Positions 44,748-55,400 of a stretch of DNA of 64,000 nt are shown here, piece by piece. The stretch covers positions 620,001 to 684,000 of the forward strand of contig NZ_JAVJQO010000008.1 of the NCBI RefSeq assembly GCF_040218225.1. The letters are read 5' to 3'. The notes under the pieces were generated by a model, which saw only the letters and a list, made by a program, of their open reading frames with translations, was not told the DNA's origin and searched no databases. The position numbers and the translations under genes are program-made. The DNA comes from Gracilimonas sp. GTDB taxonomy: Bacteria; Bacteroidota; Rhodothermia; Balneolales; Balneolaceae. Numbering within the stretch: position 1 is the stretch's first letter; every line of letters starts with the position of its first letter.

Positions 44748-45449
44748 TTATCCCCTTACCAATTCATTGGCGATCCGGTATGATTCAGGTGTTCCGGCAT
44801 CGGTCCACCAACCTTCCATTACCGAGCTTTTCATTTCTCCTTTTTGAATGTAGAAGTTATTGACATCTGTTATTTCTAACTCTCCCCGGCCAGATGGCTT
44901 TAAGTTTTGAATGCAATCAAAGACTTTTGAGTCATAAAAGTAAACGCCGGTCACGGCATAATTTGATTTAGGCTTCTCCGGTTTTTCTTCGATCGAAAGT
45001 ACTTCCTCTCCATCCAGCTCAGCCACCCCATATCGTTTGGGGTCGGGTACTTCCTTGATCAGAATCTGAGCGCCGGTTCCGTCATAGTTGTCAACAGCCT
45101 TTTTTAGTGAACTCTGAAAAATATTATCACCCAGTATTACAACCACAGGTTCATCTCCTGCAAAATTTTCTGCCAGTCCCAAAGCTTGTGCAATTCCTCC
45201 CGCCTCATCCTGTACCTTATAGGTGAACCTACAACCAAAATCCTTCCCTGAACCCAACAAATTAACAACCGCTCCCATGTGCTCTGTTCCGGTCACGATC
45301 AGTATCTCCTGAATACCCACTTCTGTTAGCTTTTCGATGGGATGATAAATCATGGGTTTGTCACCAATCGGAAGCAAATGTTTGTTCGTAACTTTAGTTA
45401 GAGGAAATAACCGTGATCCGGTTCCGCCTGCAAGAATAATTCCTTTCAT
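44748..45449 (-). CDS. rfbA: Glucose-1-phosphate thymidylyltransferase (short form)
   Basis: Makes dTDP-glucose from glucose 1-phosphate and dTTP, step 1. From the ATG at 45449 (MKGIILAGGTGSRLFPLT) it is 233 residues, about 55 fewer than E. coli RmlA. The catalytic core is complete (GDKPMIYHPIEKL, VVILGDNIF, EEKPEKPKSNYAVTGVYFYD, WTDAGTPES). What is missing is the C-terminal helical part that contributes to the allosteric dTDP-rhamnose site. It is the first gene of the operon. Confidence 0.93.
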   Translation of the reverse strand: MKGIILAGGTGSRLFPLTKVTNKHLLPIGDKPMIYHPIEKLTEVGIQEILIVTGTEHMGAVVNLLGSGKDFGCRFTYKVQDEAGGIAQALGLAENFAGDEPVVVILGDNIFQSSLKKAVDNYDGTGAQILIKEVPDPKRYGVAELDGEEVLSIEEKPEKPKSNYAVTGVYFYDSKVFDCIQNLKPSGRGELEITDVNNFYIQKGEMKSSVMEGWWTDAGTPESYRIANELVRG

Positions 45450-45608
45450 AAAAAACTTTGATTCAATTTGGCTCAAAATAAGAAAAGTTAATTTACATCT
45501 GCTAAATCATTATTAGAGTCTGTTAATTAACGAGAATTAACTCATTAAGAACTTTACAAAAGCATATTTTTATACGATAAATTTTGAGAGACCTTCAGGC
45601 TTTAGGCA

Positions 45609-48600
45609 GTGATTAAATCCAAGATTCACATAAAAATTCTGTTCATCACCATATTTCTTTTTTGTATGGGTGGAATTGATGTATCTGCCCAAACCACAAA
45701 TTGGAATGGCTCTGTTAACAGCGACTGGAATAATGCTTCGAACTGGAGTAACGGCGTTCCCGGCCCGGGATATAGAGCAGTTATCACGAATTACTCCAAT
45801 AAGCCAATCCTTAATACTTCAGCAACGGTAAATACCCTTCAGCTCGGGAGTTACTACCCGGGTCCGGGAGTTACCTTTCTTACGGTGATATCAGGTGGAA
45901 ATTTAACGATCACCAATGAAATTGAATTCAATGGCAATGGAGGCTCTCTACACATTGACGGGGGAACGGTAAATCATACCGGAACCTCACTCGACTGGGG
46001 TTCCAATGATAATCGTTATGTAGAAATGACCAGCGGTAGTTTTACCACCAATGCAAATTTTTCGATTAATGGTGGAAATAAAACAACACAACCTGGCTTC
46101 TCGGTTGGCAGCGGAACAGCTACTTTTAATGGAAATCTTACCGTCAGCAGTTCGGGTAGCGGCAAATGGTTTGATGCCGGTTCTGGTGTTGTAAATGTAG
46201 AAGGTAACCTGAACATTCAGAATAGTGCATTATTTGAATTAGGCACAGCAACTTTGACTGTTGATGGAACAACAACCATTAACGGTACATTTGACGGTGA
46301 AGATGGAATGGCAACTTTTGAAGGACCAGCAAATGTTCAAAGTGGAGGCACATTAGAAAACGATTCCGGTACACTCGTATTTAATTCCACACTAGATGTG
46401 CAAGGTAATGCCTATGCTTATTTAGGATCGGGTACCGTAGAAATTAACAACGATGTACAAGTTCAAAGCTCCGGATATTTTTATGTGCAGGATGCTACCG
46501 TGAACATCAATGGTAATGCTGACTTTTCGAGCAACGGTAATCTATATGTTGATACTGGAACTATTAATGTTGCTGGCGACGCCTCCGTTACAAGTGGGGG
46601 TTCGATGTCGCTTGGGAGTGGTAATTTGGAGCTTTCCGGAGATTTTGAAGTCACCGGTGGCAGTAATTTTAATGCCGATTCCAGTACCGTAACCTTTAGT
46701 GGAGACAACACTCAAACCATCACCACCAATGGTAGCAATATCACTTTCAATAATGTCGTCGTCGATTCCGGAGCTACTTTCCAAACTGACGGGGGTTCTG
46801 AGAATGTAGTTACGGTTGAAGGTAACCTTACCGTTAATGAAGGTGGTTCTGTCAATGTACAGGACGATGACCAACTCGATATTCAGGGTGAAGTAAATGG
46901 TGATGGTTCAGATAACGTACAGAGCCCGGCCCCATTTGCCGTTTCTGCGGTAGCAACCGATGTAAACACCGTCATTGTTACTTTTAACAAGGCCATGGTC
47001 GAATCCTTGGCAGAGAATGTTTCCAATTATACCATAGAAAGGGTCAGCAACTCCAACTCGGTAACCGTAAACAGTGCTACTCTAAATACGGGAGGCAATA
47101 GTAAACAGGTTACATTGTCTATATCCACCATTCTTGAAGATGTGGAATACCGAATCATCATGAACAACCTTGAAAGCACTGACAACGGGGAATTATCTGA
47201 CAATCACATCAAGAGGTTTACCAAGGTAGGCCCCATTACTTTTTATAGCGTTACTTCCGGCAACTGGGCTACTGCAGGCACCTGGTCCAAAACCAGTCAT
47301 TCTGGTACTCCTTCTGCTTCTGACCATCCCGGAAATACAAATAATGCAACCGTAATTGTTGGTGATGGTGATGTAGTCACTATTTCAAGTTCCACAAGCA
47401 TTGAAAATCAAACTGCGGTTCAGGTGAAATCAGGATCGGTACTTCGTGTAGGTTCAGGTGGGGTCTTAACCACCGGATTAAAGACGATAACCGGAGCGGG
47501 TACTTTTGAAGTTACAACAGGAACCCTCAGAATAGGTTCACTTTCAGGTATTTCGTCTTCCGGGTCAACCGGAAATATTCAAACCACAACCCGTACATTC
47601 GGTACTTCAGGCAGTTACACGTACAATGGAAGCGGAGTACAAAATACAGGCAATGGTTTACCCGGAACGGTACAGAATTTAACGATCTCGAATAGCTCCG
47701 GAGTAACTTTATCAACCAATAACATTCAGGTTAGTGGTACCCTCTTTTTAACCAGTGGGACGTTCAACATTGGGTCCGGAAAAAATTTAATCGCAAACAC
47801 AAAATCCATTGGCAGCGGAGATCTCAAAATTGAGCGAACCATAACCGGTTCCAATGGCTGGCGATTACTTTCTTCTCCATTAGATACTGATTTTGATGAT
47901 CTGCTTGACAAAACCGTAACTCAGGGCTTTACAGGCGCCTATTATAGTACTGGGTCAAATCCTGGAGACACATTACAACCTAATGTGCTTTATTACGATG
48001 AAACCTATCCCGGTACGGATAATCAACGGTGGAGAGCCCCATCCAATGCTTCAAATTCTATTCCAGAAGGACTTGGGTTGTTCACCTATATCTTCGGGGA
48101 TATCGATGCTGACCCAAATTATAATGACGTTTTCCCACTGCCATTAACACTGGATGTTCAGGGACAAGAAAATGAAGGACCTGTTGATTTTGGTGTCACC
48201 TATACCACCTCTGCTGACTCAGGCTGGAATTTAGCAGGCAATCCCTATGCTGCCACTATCGATTGGGATAACGCCTCTTCCTGGACCAAAACAAATATCG
48301 ATCAAACCATCTACATATGGGATTATAGCAGCAACCAATTTTTAACCTGGAATGGATCTACAGGAGATTTAGGAAGTGGATTAATTGCTCCTTTCCAGGG
48401 GTTTTGGATTAAAGCTAATGCAATCACTCCTTCTCTTGTTGTTGAGGAAGATGCTAAAACAACGGGCGGTACCTATGTTGGCAAACTAAATTCAGCTAAC
48501 AACAAAGCTAACCACCCAATGTTTTCTCTGACGCTGGTTGATGATCAGAACAGGGAAGTTTCAGCTCATTTTATGTTTACTGAGTCGGCTAAAATTGGTA

Positions 48601-49301
48601 AAGATCCCTTAGATGGATACCGTTTAAATCCGTACTCCGGCATTACTGATTACATTGAATTATCCTCTGTTTCTTCCAGCGGAGATAAATATTCTATCAA
48701 TAACCTGCCTCGTAATTTTGGAACACCTATCGAAATCCCACTTCAGGTAGAAGCTTATGAAAATGGGTTTTCGATTTCTAAAAGTATGTACATGAAGCTT
48801 CAGAAATTTTCGAATATACCGGATGGTTGGACGATCACATTGATTGATAAAAAAACATCAACAGAAGTCAGCCTCAAAAATCAACCCTCGTATATATTTA
48901 CACACAAAGGTACTATGGGGAAACAAGCGGCAAATCAAAGTAGCTCTTTGAAACCAAAAATTCAGAGTAAGGCAGATCCCAAAAATGCTCGTTTTGTAAT
49001 ACGGATAGAACCGGGAGCAGATGCCAGCGACCTCCCTTCCGATTTTACCCTGAAACAAAATTATCCTAATCCCTTTAATCCTTCCACAAAAATTCAATTT
49101 GAACTACCGCTACAAGGCGTTGCAGAACTCTCGATTTTTGATATTCTCGGTAGAAAAGTAACAACCATTGTTGATTCTGAACTTCAGGCAGGAATACACA
49201 CGTTTACCTGGGACGCCTCTAACTTTTCAAGTGGTATTTATTTATATCGATTAGTCACAAACAATGGTGTTTTTACCAAAAAAATGACCTTGATTAAATA
49301 G
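45609..49301 (+). CDS. Large T9SS cargo protein with beta-helix-like repeats (1230 residues)
   Basis: Starts with GTG at 45609 on a signal peptide (ending DVSAQ). It opens with an NWNGSVNSDWNNASNW segment, then about residues 95-430 hold degenerate repeats of about 25 residues with the pattern 'G.l.v.G...i.sgg.l..gsGt..', probably a beta-helix. A Big_5/SbsA-like domain follows (about 440-540), then a second 'GNWATAGTWSK' segment (near 550), a conserved module starting GWRLLSSP (about 750-960), and the T9SS type A tail (NYPNPFNPSTKIQFEL ... KKMTLIK). It is predicted to be surface-exposed, adhesin-like. Confidence 0.88.
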   Translation: MIKSKIHIKILFITIFLFCMGGIDVSAQTTNWNGSVNSDWNNASNWSNGVPGPGYRAVITNYSNKPILNTSATVNTLQLGSYYPGPGVTFLTVISGGNLTITNEIEFNGNGGSLHIDGGTVNHTGTSLDWGSNDNRYVEMTSGSFTTNANFSINGGNKTTQPGFSVGSGTATFNGNLTVSSSGSGKWFDAGSGVVNVEGNLNIQNSALFELGTATLTVDGTTTINGTFDGEDGMATFEGPANVQSGGTLENDSGTLVFNSTLDVQGNAYAYLGSGTVEINNDVQVQSSGYFYVQDATVNINGNADFSSNGNLYVDTGTINVAGDASVTSGGSMSLGSGNLELSGDFEVTGGSNFNADSSTVTFSGDNTQTITTNGSNITFNNVVVDSGATFQTDGGSENVVTVEGNLTVNEGGSVNVQDDDQLDIQGEVNGDGSDNVQSPAPFAVSAVATDVNTVIVTFNKAMVESLAENVSNYTIERVSNSNSVTVNSATLNTGGNSKQVTLSISTILEDVEYRIIMNNLESTDNGELSDNHIKRFTKVGPITFYSVTSGNWATAGTWSKTSHSGTPSASDHPGNTNNATVIVGDGDVVTISSSTSIENQTAVQVKSGSVLRVGSGGVLTTGLKTITGAGTFEVTTGTLRIGSLSGISSSGSTGNIQTTTRTFGTSGSYTYNGSGVQNTGNGLPGTVQNLTISNSSGVTLSTNNIQVSGTLFLTSGTFNIGSGKNLIANTKSIGSGDLKIERTITGSNGWRLLSSPLDTDFDDLLDKTVTQGFTGAYYSTGSNPGDTLQPNVLYYDETYPGTDNQRWRAPSNASNSIPEGLGLFTYIFGDIDADPNYNDVFPLPLTLDVQGQENEGPVDFGVTYTTSADSGWNLAGNPYAATIDWDNASSWTKTNIDQTIYIWDYSSNQFLTWNGSTGDLGSGLIAPFQGFWIKANAITPSLVVEEDAKTTGGTYVGKLNSANNKANHPMFSLTLVDDQNREVSAHFMFTESAKIGKDPLDGYRLNPYSGITDYIELSSVSSSGDKYSINNLPRNFGTPIEIPLQVEAYENGFSISKSMYMKLQKFSNIPDGWTITLIDKKTSTEVSLKNQPSYIFTHKGTMGKQAANQSSSLKPKIQSKADPKNARFVIRIEPGADASDLPSDFTLKQNYPNPFNPSTKIQFELPLQGVAELSIFDILGRKVTTIVDSELQAGIHTFTWDASNFSSGIYLYRLVTNNGVFTKKMTLIK

Positions 49302-49414
49302 CGCTTCCTTTCTTCTTATAGATTATTTTCATGCGGGTTAGAAATAGCTAATCATTCCCAAGTTTAGAAAACCAATAATTATATTTGCCAATAAACTCAG
49401 TCTAACCCAGAAGT

Positions 49415-52400
49415 GTGAAAATCACCCAAAGCACACATATCGGACTATTGACCCTGCTGATTGCACTCATAAGTGTGGAAACTATTTCCGCGCAAGTTCC
49501 GGGGTATACCTTCCGTAAAAAATTTGCTGTTGATAATGCCCAGGTTTCAGGCTCTACAAATTTGACTGATTTTCCTGTACTTATCTCACTCACAGAAAAT
49601 GATTTCAGAACCACGGGTAATGGTGGGGGTGTTGAAAGCCCCAATGGATATGATATTGTATTCACTTCTGCAGATGGTTCTACCGTTCTTGATCATGAGC
49701 TGGAATCATACAATGCCTCAACCGGTGAAATCTTATTTTGGGTTCGCTTCCCTACCCTTAATGCCACGTCTGATACCGAATTCTTCGTTTACTATGGAAA
49801 TTCCAGCCAAACTACCGATCAATCTGTAAATACCACCTGGAATTCCGGTTATCAAATGGTTCTGCACCTGGATAGTGACCTGAGTGACGCAACTTCTAAT
49901 GGAAATAATGGTTCTACGAGTGGAACTTCTGTAATTCCAGGAATAATTGGTGACGGGCGTGATTTCAATGCCGGGAGCGGAAATGACATAATTACCATTC
50001 CAGATGACCCTTCCATTGAGATTACCGGAGATATTACTATTTCATTCTGGATGAATGGTTCCAATCTTAATTCTGTAGGCCCCGACTTGGTAACCAAAGG
50101 TGCTTACAACAGTTCTTATGCCGTTTATTACTTTAATAATATCACCGTTAACGATGACGGAACTGCCTTTGATGGTAGCGCCTTGAATGACGGACAAGAT
50201 TATTATGTCACTTTCACAAACAGCAGTACCAATGGCCGTACTATTTATATTGATGGAGCGCAGGATGTAACTAACGGAACCGCGTTCAACTTCACCCCAA
50301 ATGGAGACAACCTCACCCTTTCAAGCGGAGATTTTCAGTTTGACGGGATGATGGATGAAGTTCGGATTTCGAATGTTGCACGCTCGGCCGACTGGATTGC
50401 TACGGAATACAGCAACCAAAATGCGCCGGGAAGTTTTATCTCTGAGATACCTGATCCGCCTGTTCTTGCCGATATTGAATCTTCTCCACAGAACTTTTTT
50501 GCCGGGGGTTCTGAGGTTTTTATTACTTCAGCTATTACTGTTGACCATCCATTTACTTCTAATCTCTCAAGTGCTGAAATCGAAATCACCGGAAATTATA
50601 ATGCTTCTGAGGATGTACTCGACTTCACTGACCAGAATGGAATAACAGGCAGCTGGAATTCGGGAACAGGTATTCTATCACTTTCCGGGACGGCTACCTT
50701 AGCACAATACCAAGCTGCTTTAAGGGATGTTACCTATGAGAATACCAACGGTTCTACCCCTGACCAAAGCACCAGAACAATATCAGTAACCGTCAATGAT
50801 GGGTCAAACGACAGCAACACCCTCACAAGAGATCTCAATATAATCACTACCCTGACTGACCTATCGACTGATTTAGCCAATCCCGTTTTTCATTTTGATG
50901 CACAGGATGTAAATGGTGATTTAAATCTGGGGAATCAGCCTGGAGATGGTACCTCTGTCGCTTCCTGGGGAGACCGTTCAGATAATGCTGTGGGTTCCGG
51001 AACTGATCTTTCAGCAATAAATGGAACTGCTGCCCAACGTCCACTATTCAATTCAAACTATTTTGGTGAACGGGGTGGAATTCTTTGGGATGGAACCGAT
51101 GATAACCTTGATCCGCCAAACAACGCTATTTTAAATACAGCTAGTTATACAGAAAAATCTTTTGCCGTTGTTTTCAGAACCGGGGCATCAGTTACAGGGT
51201 TACAGGTAATTTACGAACAAGGTGGTGGTACCCGGGGGTACCAGATTAGTATTAAAGATGGTAATGCGTACGCTTTCGTATGGAATAACAACGAATGGGG
51301 CGTCGGGAATCAATACAAATCAATTGATTTAGGAGTAGTCCAACCCAATGAGAGTTATATATTGATTGCGAGCCATGATGCGACAGCCGGTGCGCTAGTC
51401 AATCGTACCTGGTCAGCAAGCATAAACGGTGGTACTGCCATTACTTTGTCCAATACTGATGTTCAGCAAGCTCATAGTGGCGGTGCCATCATTGGTGAAG
51501 AAAACGGAACCCGCGACCCGGTGACAACAGCAAACAACCCAGCAGGCAATAACAATTTTAACGGATACATCGGCGAGTTTTTATCCTGGAATACAGCCCT
51601 TAATGGCGGACAGATGGCCAGTGTGTACGACTACCTCTGCGATAAATGGTGTAATGAACCTCCTGTCCTGGCTTCAATTGAAATGACAGACCTTGATTAT
51701 ACAGAAGGTGATTCACCAACTTCTGTCTCCTCCTCACTAACTGTTTCAGATAGTGATAATACTATTCTTGAGGGAGCCACCGTAACCATTTCTTCAAATT
51801 TTGAGACCTCCGAAGACGTTCTGGATTTCACTCCTGTCGGAAATATTGGCGGAAGCTATAATTCAACAACGGGTGAACTAACACTTTCAGGAACTGATTC
51901 ACCAGCTAACTATCAAACTGTTCTTCGTTCGGTTACTTACGAAAATACGAACACCGTCAATCCATCCACAGCATTAAGAACCATCGATTTTGAAGTGGAA
52001 GATTGGGATGATGTAAGCAACACGGCCTCCCGTGATATAAATGTAATTGCTGTAAATAGTACTCCTTCTCTTTCCGGTATTTCAGGACCTGCTTTAACAT
52101 ACAATGAAGGAAGCGGGGCTGTAAATGGTAGTGCCGCATTTACGGTGGCTATTTCAGATGCAGATGACACCAATATGGAAAGTGCCACCATTGCCATCAC
52201 AAATAATTATACGCTTGGGGAAGACGAACTTGGCTTTCCGAATCAGCTTGGAATTACCGGAAGCTGGAACTCTACAACGGGCATTTTGACCCTGACTGGT
52301 TCTGCATCCCTGGCTGATTATCAGACGGCACTTGAGGCTGTAACTTACGAAAACCTGAGTGCTGATCCGGTTGAGATTACCCGGACTATTTCATTTACCG

Positions 52401-55400
52401 TTAATGATGGAGCGAGTAACAGCAATACCGAATCCAGAGATTTAGATGTGGTAGCTGCTAACTCAGCGCCGGTGCTTTCCGGTATCGAATCCTCGGCTCT
52501 GAATTATGATAATGCAGCTATTCAAATAACGTCTACCCTACAAGTATCTGACCCGGATGACACTCAACTCGACAGTGCCTTCGTGTTGATTACTCAAAAT
52601 TTCAAACCCGCCGAAGATTCCCTTTTATATTCGGAGATTTTTGGAATTACCGGGGATTTCGATGATCAAACAGGACGATTAAAACTGGAAGGAACTACTT
52701 CTTTAAGTGATTATCAGACAGCCCTGAGAACCGTTGAATACAAAAACTTTGCCACCATACCTACCGGACCCGAACGAGAAATCAGTTTTGTAGCTCACGA
52801 CGGAGCACTAGCCAGTGACACAGTGAAACGCACAATTGAAGTGAATGCGGTAGAAGCTATTAACGGATTGGAAGTTTGGCTGCGCGCAGATGCCGGAATT
52901 GTAACCAGCGGCAGTGAAGTTGTGACCTGGCAGGATCAAAGTGGAAATGGAAATGATTATACCGGAACCGCAGATGCCGGAACCCGGCCTACATTTGTAA
53001 GCAGTTCAAGCCTGCTTAATAATCAGCCCTCTATTAACTTTGCCGGTAACGGGGATCACTTTGCTGATACTGATGGAGAGAATTATATCAATGGATCAAC
53101 CGAGTTTACCATCTTTTTGGTTTTGAAATCAGATCAGACCAATACTGACCGTGGATTGTTTATTGCAGAAACACCCGTTTCTCAAGATAAGACATTAACC
53201 ATTCGTTATGATGCAGCCGGAGCTAATACCGGCGGTGCCTTTACCAATGTAGTAAAGGCAGGGATACTGGGAGATGATCCCGACAACCAAATTGAGAGTT
53301 TTACTGATATCCAGACAACTAATGGGCAGATTATCAGCTATCAGTGGCAAAGTGGCAATACCTATGATATTTTTATAGATGGTATTCTGAATAACCCCAG
53401 TTCGATTGGCCCGCCTCCAACAGGTACTATTAGCAATGCTACCACAGCAATTTTAGGTAAAGGGGGGAAAGATGATCCCGATACCAACAACCAAAGCTGG
53501 GATGGTGAGATCGCAGAGTTTATTTATTATGGCCGGCTTCTCACACCATCCGAGCGGGAAAATGTAGAAGATTACCTCTCAGAGAAATACACGCTTTCAA
53601 TCCGAAAAATTACGGCGGCAGAAAACGGTGAAAATATTTCTGCTGATGACGCAAATACCTCCTACACCTCCCTCACGGGGCCTATTATCAAAGAAGGTTT
53701 TGCCGGAGAACTATCCGCAAGCGGAACTTTTGTACTCAATGCACCAACTGGTTTTGAATGGAATACAGGAGCAACTCCATCCGTATCTACTTCAGCGGTT
53801 TACGGAGGTACAACAACTCTTGCTGTTTCATATACGAGTATTACTTCTTCTCAAGTTACTTTTACGGTTAATACTGCTTCAACTTCAAATCCGGGTGAGA
53901 TTGATATTAGCGGACTTCAAATTCGCCCTACCACCGGAGCATTACCCAATACAGGCAACATCACCAATACGGGTACTACAGGACTTGGTGGAGGAACTAA
54001 TTATGGTTCGCTATCTATGGTTGCAGGTGCTTTGGACAGCCTTGTAATTACTCAGCAGCCATCATCTACAAATGTAAATACGGCTATCACACCAGCCGTT
54101 CGTGTACAACTTACCGACCAGTTCGGGAATAGTGTGAAGCAAGCAGGAGTATCGGTTAACATGGCTTTAACTTCCGGAACGGGATCATTATCGGGGACCA
54201 CCAGTCGTTTGACAAACTCTTTGGGAATAGCTGATTTTTCAGATCTCGAAATTGATGATGTAGGCACAAAACAACTCACAGCTACAAGTTCTGGCCTTGA
54301 TAATGCCGTAAGTTCAAACTTCAGTATTGTAAATGCCGGCGTACTTACAGGATTTAAAGTTGAACGCGTGCCTTCCGGAAATATCAGCCCAAAAATAGCC
54401 GGACAAAATTTCAACATAAAAATTACTGCCATTGATGGTTCTGGGACAACTGTAACTACTTTTTCGGGAACCACGGTTGTAACTTCTTCTTGTGATATGG
54501 GGTTAGGACAAGGTACTACATCCAGTTTCAGTTTAGGAGTTCTGTCCTCCCTTACTGTTAACATTACCAGTGTCGGTAATTGTACAATTACGGCAACCAA
54601 TTCCTCAGGCTCCGAAACCGGGGTAAGTAATTCATTTGCTGTATCAGCGGGCGCAGCTGATGAGTCCGAAACCACTATCTCTGCTTCTCCCACTGTAATT
54701 CTAAATGATGGAGCCAGCACTTCTACGATTACGGTTCAAGCCAAAGATGCTTTTGGAAATAACGTTACAAGCGGAGGTGCTACCGTAGTATTAAACACTG
54801 ATGAGGGTTCAATTGGCAGTGTTACTGATAATTCGAATGGCACCTATTCGGCCACGCTTACATCCTCCACGGGAACAGTTGTTGCAACGATAACCGGTAC
54901 TTTGAATGGAAATAGTATCAGTGATAATGCCCTGGTAGAGTTTGCCTCCTTCAGTCATATCTGGGAAAGTCAGCTCGGTTCTGTTGCTGATGCCTCCAAT
55001 TATTTTGATCCTGACAACTGGAACGTTGGTTCTGTACCGAATGCAGCCTCAGTTGTACTGATTCCTGCGAGTCCTGCTGTTGGTAATGAGTTTCCTGTTG
55101 TTAATGTAACCGATACAGAAATTGCTGCCCTTTCCATCGAGGCTAGCGCTGAACTCAACATATCAGGTGGTGTTAACTTTATCGTCTCAGGTGATGTTAC
55201 CGGAAACGGGGAACTACTGGGAAGTAATAATGACTCTCTTACCATTGGTGGTGATCTGAATATTCCGAATTTCACCCTAGGTAATATCATATTTAATGGA
55301 AGCAGCGACCAAACTATTCAAAGTCCACATTCTTTTGTAAACGTTGAGGTTGACAATCCCGGAACAGTAGAAATCACAAACAATTTCACTGTAACTGGTA

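Noticed and set aside
46100-46900. Repeats in the 1230-residue protein gene as a possible CRISPR or tandem DNA repeat
   Set aside because: The periodicity is in the protein (about 25 residues) and not exact in DNA; there are no spacers and the frame is open throughout.
54052-54720. A 222-codon open frame on the minus strand inside the giant T9SS gene
   Set aside because: It is antisense to clear Big_1-type repeats, has no recognisable domain or start signal, and its Val/Pro/Thr-rich composition is the complement of a Thr/Gly-rich coding strand.
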